Assembly (NCBI GenBank): GCA_964358855.1 | Contig: CAYHQQ010000001.1 | Span: 1 to 64,000 of the forward strand | DNA length: 64,000 bases | Direction: 5' to 3' | Source: UBA2396 sp038042175 | GTDB taxonomy: Bacteria; Planctomycetota; Phycisphaerae; Phycisphaerales; UBA1924 | In this document: positions 8,524-16,898 of the stretch, piece after piece | Numbering within the stretch: the first letter of the stretch is position 1 | How the letters are laid out: each line of letters starts with the position of its first letter | Notes under the pieces: model-generated | Seen by the model: only the letters and a program-made list of their open reading frames with translations | What the model was told of the DNA's origin: nothing | The model's database searches: none | Made by a program: the position numbers and the translations under genes

Positions 8524-8887
8524 TTCTGTGCGCCCCGCCGCTAGCATTCGCACCTTCCGAGGCCTTGAGAGCCGACCAAGACCCTTACACGCTCCGTCCA
8601 AAGGAGTGCTGCGAGGGAGAGTTTGGGTCGCCAAGTCCCCGAAAGACCGCTATGGACGACGAGGAACCTGAGATCGCCCGCTACGAGCCCTTCGGGGCCA
8701 CCACCGCGCTCGCATCGGCCTGACCGATCCGCGATCGCTCATCGCGTTCTCGTCTTTCGCATTCTGAATCAAACCAGCTCGGCCCTTATCGGCCGGGCCC
8801 GTGTGAAGTCCCTGCATCCCTTTCGCCGCTCCGAGCCACAGCGAGCCCGGCGGCATCCAGCAAGTCACTGCTCGAGGTTCCAATCCA
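8524..8887 (+). other. fusA upstream region (364 bp), probable promoter and long leader
   Basis: No convincing gene is present. A weak promoter candidate is TTGAGA (8565-8570) with TACACG (8586-8591), though the spacing is short (15 nt). A hairpin GCTCGGCC-CTTATC-GGCCGGGC (8777-8798, one G-U pair) lies about 90 nt before the fusA start and could be a leader structure. A 23-codon ORF (8652-8723, beginning MDDEEPEIARYEP) has no clear ribosome binding site and is not called as a gene. A tRNA-like GGTTCCAATCC at 8876 lacks the arms of a tRNA. Confidence 0.4.
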
Positions 8888-11023
8888 ATGGCCACTGATC
8901 TGACCAAAATCCGCAACATCGGCATCTGCGCCCACATCGACGCGGGCAAGACCACCGTCTCCGAACGAGTCCTCTACTACACCGGCAAGAACTACAAGAT
9001 GGGCGAGGTCCACGAGGGCACCGCGACCATGGACTTCCTGCAGGACGAGCAGGAGCGTGGCATCACGATCCAGTCGGCCGCGACGACCTGCCCCTGGACC
9101 CACCAGGACACCGAGTACAAGATCAACCTCATCGACACCCCCGGGCACGTCGACTTCACCATCGAGGTCGAGCGTTCGCTCCGCGTGCTCGACGGCGCGT
9201 GCGCCGTGTTCGACGGCAAGGAAGGCGTCGAGGCCCAGTCCGAGACCGTCTGGCGTCAGGCCGACCGCTATCGCGTTCCCCGCCTCTGCTTCATCAACAA
9301 GATGGACAAGCTCGGCGCGTCCTTTGACTTCTCCTACGACACCATCAAGACGCGTCTGGGCGCCAACGCCATCCCGATCCAGTGCCCCATGGGCACGGGC
9401 CCGACGTTCAGCGGCATCATCGACCTGGTCACCATGCGCGCCTTCTTCTTCGAGGGCGACAAGGGCGAGATCGTCAAGGAAGCCGACATCCCCGACGAGT
9501 ACAAGGAGTACGCCGCGGGCTACCGCAAGATCCTGGAGGAGAAGGCCGGCGAGATCGACGACCACCTCATGGAGAAGTACCTCTCCGAGCAGCCCATGAC
9601 CATCCCCGAGCTCAAGGCCGCCATCCGCAAGGGCACCGTCTCGCGCGTCTGCAACCCCGTGCTCTGCGGCGCTGCTCTGCGCAACATCGGCATCCAGGCC
9701 CTGCTCGACGCCGTCATCGATTATCTCCCCTGCCCGCTCGACCGCGAGGAGGTCGAGGGCACCGACCCGCAGGACAAGACCATCAAGCTCACGCGTCCGC
9801 ACAACTCCGACGCCCCCTTCTCGGCGCTGGTCTTCAAGGTCGTCTCAGACACGCACGGCGACCTCACCTACATGCGCGTCTACTCCGGAACCCTCACCAA
9901 GGGCACGCGTCTGCTCAACCCCGTCAACAACAAGAAGGAAAACGCGTCGCGCATCTTCGAGATGCACGCCAACAACCGCATTCCCCTCGACCAGGTCACC
10001 GCCGGCAACATCGTCGCCGTCGTGGGCATCAAGGACAGCTACACCGGCGACACCCTCTGCGACGCCGAGGACCCCATCGTCCTGGAGCGCATGACCTTCC
10101 CCGAGCCCGTCATCTCGATGTCCATCGAGCCCAAGACCCAGGACGACAAGCGAAAGCTCTCCGAGGCCCTCATGACCATCCGTCGCGAGGACCCCTCCTT
10201 CCGTTTCACCTACGACGATGAGACCCAGCAGACCATCATCTCGGGCATGGGCGAGCTCCACCTTGACATCATCACCACGAAGCTCCGGCGCGACATGAGG
10301 ATCGCCGTCGAGGTCGGCAAGCCCAAGGTCGCCTACCGCGAGGCCATCACCCGCAAGGTCGAGGACGTCCGCGGCCTCTTCAAGAAGCAGTCCGGCGGCC
10401 GCGGCCAGTTCGGCGATTGCGTCATCACCCTCGAACCCTTCACCGCCGAACAGGCCAAGGAAGAGGAACTCGATTTCACCGAGAGCGTGGCCTGGGAGAA
10501 CGGCACCGTCGGCGGCGTCATTCCCAAGGAGTTCATCCCGTCCATCGAGTACGGCGTCCGCCAGACCGCCCTCAGCGGCGTGAAGTTCGGTCACCAGCTC
10601 ATCAACATCAAGGTCACCCTGACCTACGGCAGCTACCACGACGTCGACAGCTCGCAGATCGCCTTCGAGCAGGCCGGCCGAATCGCTCTCCAGGAAGCCG
10701 TCGAACGCGCCGGCCCCGTCCTCCTCGAGCCGATCATGAAGGTCGTCGTCACCGTTCCCAACGACTACCTGGGCAACATCACCGGCGACATCTCCAGCCG
10801 TCGCGGCATGATCATCGACACCGATGACCGCGGCGTCGTCAAGCTCGTCACCTCCGAGATTCCCTTGTCGGAACTCTTCGGCTACACCACCGCCATCCGC
10901 GGCATGTCCCAGGGCCGCGCCAGCGCCACCATGGAATTCCTCCAGTACCGCGCGATGCCCGCCGGCCTCATGAAGGAAATGCTCGAGGGCGGCAAGGGCG
11001 AGAAGGTCGTCGCCAAGAAGTAG
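8888..11023 (+). CDS. fusA: Elongation factor G
   Basis: Translational GTPase that drives ribosomal translocation. 711 aa, close to the family length. G1 is AHIDAGKTT, switch II region DTPGHVDFT (G3), G4 NKMDKLGA, and the switch I/effector segment includes ERGITIQSA. Domain IV-V segments typical of EF-G follow (GGRGQFGDCVI, 'YGSYHDVDSS', 'SSRRGMI', 'YTTAIRGMSQGRAS'). Codon use is extremely C-ending, as expected for a highly expressed gene in a GC-rich genome. There is no rpsL-rpsG-tuf context, so it stands alone. No Shine-Dalgarno precedes the ATG (TTCCAATCCAATG). A perfect hairpin terminator lies about 90 nt downstream. Confidence 0.97.
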   Translation: MATDLTKIRNIGICAHIDAGKTTVSERVLYYTGKNYKMGEVHEGTATMDFLQDEQERGITIQSAATTCPWTHQDTEYKINLIDTPGHVDFTIEVERSLRVLDGACAVFDGKEGVEAQSETVWRQADRYRVPRLCFINKMDKLGASFDFSYDTIKTRLGANAIPIQCPMGTGPTFSGIIDLVTMRAFFFEGDKGEIVKEADIPDEYKEYAAGYRKILEEKAGEIDDHLMEKYLSEQPMTIPELKAAIRKGTVSRVCNPVLCGAALRNIGIQALLDAVIDYLPCPLDREEVEGTDPQDKTIKLTRPHNSDAPFSALVFKVVSDTHGDLTYMRVYSGTLTKGTRLLNPVNNKKENASRIFEMHANNRIPLDQVTAGNIVAVVGIKDSYTGDTLCDAEDPIVLERMTFPEPVISMSIEPKTQDDKRKLSEALMTIRREDPSFRFTYDDETQQTIISGMGELHLDIITTKLRRDMRIAVEVGKPKVAYREAITRKVEDVRGLFKKQSGGRGQFGDCVITLEPFTAEQAKEEELDFTESVAWENGTVGGVIPKEFIPSIEYGVRQTALSGVKFGHQLINIKVTLTYGSYHDVDSSQIAFEQAGRIALQEAVERAGPVLLEPIMKVVVTVPNDYLGNITGDISSRRGMIIDTDDRGVVKLVTSEIPLSELFGYTTAIRGMSQGRASATMEFLQYRAMPAGLMKEMLEGGKGEKVVAKK

Positions 11024-11110
11024 GCCCGACAGAATTGGTCGCCCACGCCCGGGCCGAGACTTCCAAGCCTCGGACTCCTGGCTCGACGGGCAACCACCGA
11101 CCCCGCAAAC

Positions 11111-11140
11111 AAAGACCCCCGGTCCTTACCGGGGGTCTTT
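11111..11140 (+). terminator. Strong intrinsic terminator after fusA
   Basis: AAAGACCCCCGGT (11111-11123), CCTT loop, then ACCGGGGGTCTTT (11128-11140): a perfect 13-bp stem ending in T residues and followed by CATTTCATT. It is symmetrical and so may also stop transcription of the convergent gene ending at 11214. Confidence 0.9.
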
Positions 11141-11213
11141 CATTTCATTGCGACCAGCTTGTCCAACGATTCAGTCGCCGGGCGCCCTCGCCCGCGGGCC
11201 TTCGCCCCGTCGA

Positions 11214-12716
11214 TCAGGGCCTTTCTTTCGTGGCACTCTCAAGCCGCTCGAGTCGGGCGCTGAGCTCGGCCGCCTGCGTTCGAAGGGTCTTGATCTCCTC
11301 CTTCGCCGCACCAAGCTCGCTGTCCTTCTCGGCCCGAAGATCGCGAAGGGCCTCGACCATCAATGCCGTGGTGGCTCGCTCGGTCACATAGCGGTACCCC
11401 TGGGCATCCTTCGCAACCCAGTCGGGGAACACACGCTCGACCTCCTGGGCCAGAAGTCCGATCTGGATGCCTGGAAGAGCCAGGCGTTCGGCGACCGCCT
11501 TGGGGTCGTATTCATAGCTGTACCCGCGGAGTTTGAGCAGCCGATCGAGCGTGCCCGAGAGCGGCATGATGTCGTGCTTGAGCCGCTCGTCGCTGAAGAC
11601 GGACCATGACCCGCCGCCTGACTTGGCTGCAGTGCCCGAGACAGCCAGGTCGAAGGCGCCCGGAGCGCTGGTGCCGATGCCGACGTTCCTGCTGGTATAG
11701 GCAACAGTCGCCGACTCGATCCAACTGCTGCCGTTGTCGACGCCATCGCCGAAGCCCCCGGGCATGTTCGAGATGCCGGACCAGTTCACGCTGTCGGCGA
11801 ATGAAGCGCTGAACGCGGAGTTGGCGGTATTCGCGCTGTCGGCGTATCCGGCCTGGCTCGCAAACGTGGCGTTCGCGGCGAGCGTGGCGGTCTCGGCGTT
11901 CTTGGCAACTCCAGCCCGCAGCGCGACGATGGCATGGGGCGATGGGGCCAGACGCTGGCGGGGCGAAAGCACCACGCTGTTGCCGCCGCCGACGTCGGCC
12001 ACCTCGATCTGCAGGTAACGCTCGGTGCCGTCGAAATTGGCGGGATTGGCCGGGATGTTGAAGTCAAGCTCGACGGAAAACAGACCGTTGGTGACCTCGA
12101 GTCCATCGCACTGGATGGGAAGGCTCAGGCGGTTGCTCAACGCGGTGCTCTCGCCATGGTTCCACAGCGAGAACGTGACTCTCTTGGTTCCGGTGAAGGG
12201 CTGACCGTTGCCATCGAGCCGTCCCTGATAGAAGAAGCCTTCGTTGATGGGCTTGGGTGCGATCGAGCGACTCACCACCATCGTGTACGAAGCGGGAAAG
12301 ACGCCGAAGAGGACCGTGGCCTTGATGTAGTACGTGCCCGCCGGGAGATTGGCGACCACCGGGTGGCTGGCGGGGCTGAGCCGCGGGCACAGTCCCGTCG
12401 TGTCATCGTCGGTCGCGATCGCGTTGCCGCCGGCGTCGAGCAGAGTGAGCACGGGGTCAATGCTCCCGTTGGGACAGACGCCAACAGTCGGCCCCCACAT
12501 GGCGACGGTCAGGGCGCTGGCCTCGGCAAGGTCGATGCGGAAGACATCAATGTCGATGTTGGCCGAGTAAGTACCCGTGATGGTGCCGTCGGCGATCGGG
12601 CCGTTGGCCTGTGCGATCGTGTTGTTGGGCTCGACCTCGCTCTGGGCGAAGACGGGCGTTGCCAGGAGCGTTGCGCCCAAGGCGATGGCGAACAGACAGG
12701 GGCTTTTCTTGAACAT
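11214..12716 (-). CDS. Exported PPC-domain protein with C-terminal S74 (endosialidase-type) chaperone
   Basis: 500 aa. A signal peptide (MFKKSPCLFAIALGATLLA, cleavage near VFAQ) leads into a bacterial pre-peptidase (PPC) beta-sandwich: EVEPNNTIAQANGPI..G..DIDVFRIDLAE and 'LPAGTYYIKA'. The middle is Ala/Asn-rich with repeated 'ANATFASQAGYADSANTAN' segments resembling phage tail-fibre shafts. Near residues 375-470 comes a peptidase S74 intramolecular chaperone domain (SDERLKHDI, GLLAQEVERVFPDWV), then a short coiled coil. S74 domains trimerise beta-rich fibres and then cut themselves off. Start: ATG 12716 follows GGAG with about 8 nt spacing; an ATG at 12728 lacks this. No C-terminal GC dockerin, unlike most exported proteins in this window. 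Confidence 0.75.
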   Translation of the reverse strand: MFKKSPCLFAIALGATLLATPVFAQSEVEPNNTIAQANGPIADGTITGTYSANIDIDVFRIDLAEASALTVAMWGPTVGVCPNGSIDPVLTLLDAGGNAIATDDDTTGLCPRLSPASHPVVANLPAGTYYIKATVLFGVFPASYTMVVSRSIAPKPINEGFFYQGRLDGNGQPFTGTKRVTFSLWNHGESTALSNRLSLPIQCDGLEVTNGLFSVELDFNIPANPANFDGTERYLQIEVADVGGGNSVVLSPRQRLAPSPHAIVALRAGVAKNAETATLAANATFASQAGYADSANTANSAFSASFADSVNWSGISNMPGGFGDGVDNGSSWIESATVAYTSRNVGIGTSAPGAFDLAVSGTAAKSGGGSWSVFSDERLKHDIMPLSGTLDRLLKLRGYSYEYDPKAVAERLALPGIQIGLLAQEVERVFPDWVAKDAQGYRYVTERATTALMVEALRDLRAEKDSELGAAKEEIKTLRTQAAELSARLERLESATKERP

Positions 12717-12735
12717 GGCTGACTCCATTTAGACG

Positions 12736-12764
12736 AGAATGCGACTTCAAGTAGAATGCGTCAA
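12736..12764 (-). promoter_or_regulatory. Sigma-70-type promoter for the PPC/S74 gene
   Basis: On the minus strand TTGACG (12764-12759), a 17-nt spacer and CATTCT (12741-12736) precede the ATG at 12716. The -35 is near consensus and the -10 is a 4/6 match. Confidence 0.5.
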
Positions 12765-13042
12765 AGGATTCCTTGAAGCTCAAGAAAGTGGCAGTGTCGG
12801 GAATTTTGTCCAAGCCGTCGGTGAGCAAAGGCTCAACCCTCGCTCCCGTGGCGGGTCGGCTCGATGGTCTTTGGCGCAGGTGCCGATAACCAGCTCGGGG
12901 CTGTCTCGCCGGTACGAATGCCCGACGAGAGCCCGCCAGGTCGGCACAGGACAAATCCCCCGGCGCTTGTCACGGGTGCGTCCTGGTCGCGTCTTGTCAC
13001 GAAGGATTCGAGGCCTTCACAATTCGGGCTGGGCTCGCCCCT
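12765..13042. other. Intergenic, no gene seen
   Basis: Open frames here are short, lack ribosome binding sites and show no family resemblance. The region separates the - strand thioredoxin-like gene from the promoter of the PPC/S74 gene. No clear hairpin terminator was found. Confidence 0.4.
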
Positions 13043-14032
13043 CTACTTCTTCCCCAGCGTCGCGCAGATCGTCTCGATCTCGTCCTTGGTCAGCGTCTTG
13101 CACGACTTGGTCAGCATCGTCTTGAAGTGCTCGATCTCAAAGGGCTCGGCCGGGAACCCGATGTTGCCCTTGGCCGCGTCGCTGTCGACGCCCTTGGTGC
13201 CATCGGCGCTCAGGAAGCAGAACCACGGGATCCCCCCGTCGCGCTTGCCGAACTGCTTCTCGATCTCTTTGGTGCCCTTCATGCGGTCCTCATCGAGCTT
13301 GCAGTCGACGAACTCCTTCTCCAGGAGTTTCGCCACCTCGGGCTGCGCCATCCAGTCCTCCATCTTGTGGCACCAGCCGCACCACGGGGCTCCAAAGTGC
13401 AGGAACACCTGCTTCTTCTCGGTCTTCGCCTTGGCGAGCGCCGCGTCAAGGACCGTCTTGGCCTCGGGATACGCCGCCTGGTGCTTCTTCAGAAACCCCA
13501 TCACCTTTGCGGGGTCATGGCCGGTGGCGGCCTCGGTGTCCGTGCCCTTCTTCTCCAGCGCCTCCGTCTCCTGATTGACCAGCGCCTTGCCATCGGCATC
13601 CAGAATCGTCAGGAACGGGAGGCCGTTCTTTTTCAGATCGGCGCCATAGCCCATCGCGATATCCATGTGCTTATCGAACTGGCCGACATCCACAAACACC
13701 ACGTCGTACTCGTCTTTGAGCTCCTTGGCGATCGGCTGGTTCGACGCGTAAAGCCCGTGCAGCTTGATGCACCACCCGCACCAGTTCGCCCCCCACTGGA
13801 TCAGCACCCGACGATTGTTCTTCTTGGCCTTGGCCAGGGCCGCCTCGATCTGCTTCTTGCCATCGGCGCTCTCGTCGTACACGGCCTTCTTTGCGGCCTT
13901 GACCGTACCGGGCTGCTCGGCCGGCGTGGCCGGCTGGATCGAGAGGGGCCTGGGGGCCTCCTGGGCAAAGGCGTGAGAGCCGACAACCAGGGCCGCGCCA
14001 GCGAAGAGGCGAATAAGTGCGACATTGCGCAT
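13043..14032 (-). CDS. Exported protein with two thioredoxin-like domains (two WCGWC motifs)
   Basis: 329 aa. A signal peptide (MRNVALIRLFAGAALVVGSHAFA) is followed by a first thioredoxin fold with WCGWC in 'IQWGANWCGWCIKLH' and a second with WCGWC in 'LHFGAPWCGWCHKMEDW'. Each has a cis-Pro context (GLPFLTILD, GIPWFCFLS). The CGWC pair differs from CGPC of classic thioredoxin and suggests a periplasmic thiol-disulfide role of the DUF255/Thioredoxin_7 type. Start: AAAGGAG lies 6 nt before ATG 14032, so the upstream ATG at 14050 is not used. It could serve disulfide formation in the Cys-framed dockerin proteins encoded further along, but that link is only an inference. Confidence 0.82.
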   Translation of the reverse strand: MRNVALIRLFAGAALVVGSHAFAQEAPRPLSIQPATPAEQPGTVKAAKKAVYDESADGKKQIEAALAKAKKNNRRVLIQWGANWCGWCIKLHGLYASNQPIAKELKDEYDVVFVDVGQFDKHMDIAMGYGADLKKNGLPFLTILDADGKALVNQETEALEKKGTDTEAATGHDPAKVMGFLKKHQAAYPEAKTVLDAALAKAKTEKKQVFLHFGAPWCGWCHKMEDWMAQPEVAKLLEKEFVDCKLDEDRMKGTKEIEKQFGKRDGGIPWFCFLSADGTKGVDSDAAKGNIGFPAEPFEIEHFKTMLTKSCKTLTKDEIETICATLGKK

Positions 14033-14083
14033 GGGATGCTCCTTTGACATAAGTCTACCAGCCGTCAGAGAGTTCCGAGCGGA

Positions 14084-15292
14084 CTATTTCGGCACAATCC
14101 GGGCGGCCCCATCACTCGCCCGGGTCACAAACGAGTCGCACGGGTGCCCGAACTGGTCCTTGAACCGGGCGCTGGTGCCCTGCACGACCCCTTGCACGCT
14201 AGCCGGGCTTGCCAGCACGATCGCACACCCCCCAAACCCGCCGCCGGTCATTCGGGCCCCATAGACACCTGGGACCTTCCGGGCCTGCTCCACCACAAAG
14301 TCGAGCTCCGGGCATGAGACGCGAAAGTCGGAGCGGAGCGACTCGTGCGACTCGTTCATCAACCGTCCAAACAACTCGAGATCTCCCCGCTCCAAGGCCG
14401 CCGCCCCCTCAAGCGTCCGCTGATTCTCCCCCACGACGTGCCTGGCCGCCCGATACTCGTCGCCACCGAGCTTTGTTCGCTCGCGCTCGACAAAGCTCAG
14501 GCCCCCACGCTCGCCGCGCTCGCTCGCCTCTCGCAGCGACTCGAGCCCGAGCTTGCGTGCCGCCGATTCGCACCATGCCCGACGCAGCGCATACTCGCCC
14601 GACGCCAGCGAGTGACGCACGTTCGTGTTGATGACCACCAGGGCGGCCTGATCGGGCCCGGGCATCGCCACCAGCCTGGCCTCCTCCGTGCGACAGTCGA
14701 TCAACAGTGCATGATCCGCCCTGCCCATCGCCGAAATGTACTGGTCCATGATCCCGCAAGGCACCCCCGCAAACTCATGCTCGGCCCTGCGGCACATCGA
14801 CGCCTTCTGCGTGGGCGTCACCGCGATCGAGCCAACCTCCTGGGCCAAGGTCGCGACCGCCACCTCCAGCGACGCCGAGCTCGACAGCCCCGCCCCCAGC
14901 GGCACACTGCTCGCGATCGCGATATCCAACGGCCCAAACACCGCCCCGAAATCCTGGAACTGACGCAGCACGCCCTTGATGTACGCCGCGGGGGTGCCGC
15001 GCTCGCTGTTGATCGGCTCGAGTCTGGACCCGGCATCAAACTCGATGACCCCGGGCGAATCGCCAGAAGCAACGCGCGAGAGTGCGGCCTTATCGGAAGC
15101 TCTGGGCCGTGCAACCGCGACGCACACGCGATCGATCGCAACCGGCAGCACAAACCCTCCGCTGTAATCGGTGTGCTCGCCGATGAGGTTCACACGCCCG
15201 GGCGCAAAGGCCGCAAAGGCTGGCACGCCGCCCGACATCTCGCGCAGATGGGCGCAGGCTCGTTCGAACACCGGCGTGACATGCGGGCTCAT
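14084..15292 (-). CDS. galK: Galactokinase
   Basis: GHMP kinase that phosphorylates galactose at C1 (Leloir pathway). 402 aa from ATG 15292. The galactokinase signature GRVNLIGEHTDYSGG is at residues 32-46, the ATP-binding GHMP loop GAGLSSSASLEVA near 130, and the third motif MTGGGFGG near the end. The open frame continues upstream into the xylB coding region, but family alignment starts at MSPHVTPVFER. The start is 10 nt downstream of the xylB stop, so the two form an operon. No galT or galE is visible in the window. Confidence 0.93.
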   Translation of the reverse strand: MSPHVTPVFERACAHLREMSGGVPAFAAFAPGRVNLIGEHTDYSGGFVLPVAIDRVCVAVARPRASDKAALSRVASGDSPGVIEFDAGSRLEPINSERGTPAAYIKGVLRQFQDFGAVFGPLDIAIASSVPLGAGLSSSASLEVAVATLAQEVGSIAVTPTQKASMCRRAEHEFAGVPCGIMDQYISAMGRADHALLIDCRTEEARLVAMPGPDQAALVVINTNVRHSLASGEYALRRAWCESAARKLGLESLREASERGERGGLSFVERERTKLGGDEYRAARHVVGENQRTLEGAAALERGDLELFGRLMNESHESLRSDFRVSCPELDFVVEQARKVPGVYGARMTGGGFGGCAIVLASPASVQGVVQGTSARFKDQFGHPCDSFVTRASDGAARIVPK

Positions 15293-15302
15293 GGCTTGCA
15301 AC

Positions 15303-16832
15303 TCATTCCCCCGTGAACCGCCCCCGAAGGGCGCTGTAGAGCTCCCCGAAATGCCCGATCCGCCCCGCCCAGCGCGAGCCAGCCGCCGAAGGCTCCACGC
15401 GATCGGTCGCACGAATGCACGCAAGGCACGCCTGCGCCACCGTCTTCCATTCGCCGGCACCAACCCCCGCGAGCAACGCCGCCCCGTACGCCCCGCCCTC
15501 CTCGGTCGTGGGTACCTCCACGGGCGATCCAAGAACATCCGCCAGCAGCTGCCTCCACTCGCGACTCTTCGCCCCCCCACCGCCCACGCGTACCGCGTTC
15601 ACCGGCACATCCAGCGACCGCACGATGCCCATGATCTCCGCCATGCCGAAGGTCACGCCCTCAATCACCGCCCGCGTCATATGCCCGCGCCCATGCCTCA
15701 GCGAAAGCCCGACGAACGCGCCCCGGGCAGTCGAATCGGGGTGAGGACACCGCTCCCCCTGCAGATACGGCAAAAACGTCAGCCCCTCGCAGCCCGGCTC
15801 CACCGCCCAAGCCTCCGCCAGCAGTGTCTGCAAGGGCGTGCCCGGGAACATCCGCGTCGCGAGCCAGTCGAGCGACCCCGCCGCCGACAACATCACGCCC
15901 GTCACGCACCACTGCCTGCCCGGCGAGCACATCGAGTGGGTTCGCCCCGGGCGATCGGCGTCAAGATCCGGCCGGGGCGTCTGCGTGTGGGCGTACACCA
16001 CGCCGCTGGTGCCCAGAATCGCCAGCACGAGGCCCGGCTCGACCACACCCGCGCCCACCGCCCCGCACTGGTTGTCCCCGCTGCCGGCGACGATGGGCGT
16101 GCCGGCCTTGAGCCCCAATTGCTCGGCGGCCCCCGGCGAAAGCACCCCCGCAATCTCCTCCGATTCGCGCACAGGCGGGAACCACGCCGGATCAAGTCCC
16201 AGCGTCTCCATGAACCCGGTGTTCCACCGCCTGGCCGAGGGATCAAAGAGCAACGTGCCGCACGCGTCGCCCGCGTCGGTCGCAAGCTCGCCCGACATGC
16301 AGAACCTGATGTAGTCTTTGGGCAAGAGCACCGCGGCAATCTCGGCGAAGACCCTGGGCTCGTGCTGTCGCATCCACAGGATCTTGGGAAGCTGGAACCC
16401 CGTCAGTGCGGCGTTGCCGACCATCGCGACCAGATTTGCAGAACCACCGGCCGCGGCATTGATCGTCTCGAGCTGATCGGCGGTCCGCTGGTCGTTCCAC
16501 AGGAGCGCCGGACGAAGAGCGTGGACACCCCCACCGCTCGCGACCGTGTCCATGGCTCGCCGCGAGAGGAAGACCGAGCCGTGCATCTGACCCGAGAGTC
16601 CGATCGCCCGCACCTGCGTCGCGTCGAGTCCCGCGGCGGCCAGTGCGCCCCGCACGCTCTCACGCGTCGCGCGCCACCAGTCCAAGGGGTCCTGCTCGGT
16701 CCAGGCACCACCCTTTCCAGGCGGCGTGGAAACAGTCGTGGGCGCGCTGGCTACACCGAGCACCTTTCCGGCCTCGTCGATCAGGATGGCTTTGGTCGAC
16801 GAGGTTCCGATGTCCAACCCGAGAAGCGCCAT
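15303..16832 (-). CDS. xylB: Xylulokinase
   Basis: FGGY-family sugar kinase converting D-xylulose to xylulose 5-phosphate. 509 aa. The N-terminal phosphate loop LGLDIGTSSTKAI, 'IGLSGQMHGSV' and 'LWNDQRT' (xylulokinase-type substrate region) are followed by GSGDNQCGAVGAG, 'LGTSGVVYAH' and C-terminal VRVGGGGAKSREW. It starts at ATG 16832 with a TACACT box 6 nt upstream and no Shine-Dalgarno, so the transcript may be leaderless. It is followed at once by galK, giving a pentose/galactose utilisation operon. A xylose isomerase gene is not in the window. Confidence 0.93.
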   Translation of the reverse strand: MALLGLDIGTSSTKAILIDEAGKVLGVASAPTTVSTPPGKGGAWTEQDPLDWWRATRESVRGALAAAGLDATQVRAIGLSGQMHGSVFLSRRAMDTVASGGGVHALRPALLWNDQRTADQLETINAAAGGSANLVAMVGNAALTGFQLPKILWMRQHEPRVFAEIAAVLLPKDYIRFCMSGELATDAGDACGTLLFDPSARRWNTGFMETLGLDPAWFPPVRESEEIAGVLSPGAAEQLGLKAGTPIVAGSGDNQCGAVGAGVVEPGLVLAILGTSGVVYAHTQTPRPDLDADRPGRTHSMCSPGRQWCVTGVMLSAAGSLDWLATRMFPGTPLQTLLAEAWAVEPGCEGLTFLPYLQGERCPHPDSTARGAFVGLSLRHGRGHMTRAVIEGVTFGMAEIMGIVRSLDVPVNAVRVGGGGAKSREWRQLLADVLGSPVEVPTTEEGGAYGAALLAGVGAGEWKTVAQACLACIRATDRVEPSAAGSRWAGRIGHFGELYSALRGRFTGE

Positions 16833-16838
16833 GAGATC

Positions 16839-16844
16839 AGTGTA
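16839..16844 (-). promoter_or_regulatory. -10-like box for xylB (leaderless)
   Basis: Minus-strand TACACT, then GATCTC (6 nt) and ATG at 16832. It shares the 66-bp divergent region with the promoter of the sugar dehydrogenase gene. Confidence 0.5.
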
Positions 16845-16863
16845 CTCGACTGCGGCCACGTCG

Positions 16864-16892
16864 GTGACGCTGCCGGGCGCCTCGGCTATCCT
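16864..16892 (+). promoter_or_regulatory. Promoter of the PQQ sugar dehydrogenase gene (leaderless)
   Basis: GTGACG (16864-16869), a 17-nt spacer and TATCCT (16887-16892), then TCGATC and ATG at 16899. The 6-nt gap from -10 to ATG predicts that transcription starts at or next to the start codon. Confidence 0.55.
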
Positions 16893-16898
16893 TCGATC

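Noticed and set aside
8652..8723. A 23-codon ORF upstream of fusA
   Set aside because: No ribosome binding site, no -10-like box and no recognisable feature; it is recorded only as part of the fusA upstream region.
8870..8890. GGTTCCAATCC, similar to a tRNA T-loop
   Set aside because: The flanking bases do not form a T-stem and no acceptor, D or anticodon arm is present.
13043..14032. The double thioredoxin-fold protein as dedicated oxidase of the dockerin island
   Set aside because: It is 24 kb from the island and CGWC-type folds are common in exported proteins; no sequence evidence links them, so this is kept only as a remark.
15171..16898. Long plus-strand open frame opposite xylB and galK that merges with the sugar dehydrogenase frame
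   Set aside because: It is antisense to two well-recognised kinase genes, is rich in Arg/His/Pro as expected for a shadow frame, and the dehydrogenase has its own signal peptide and start at 16899.
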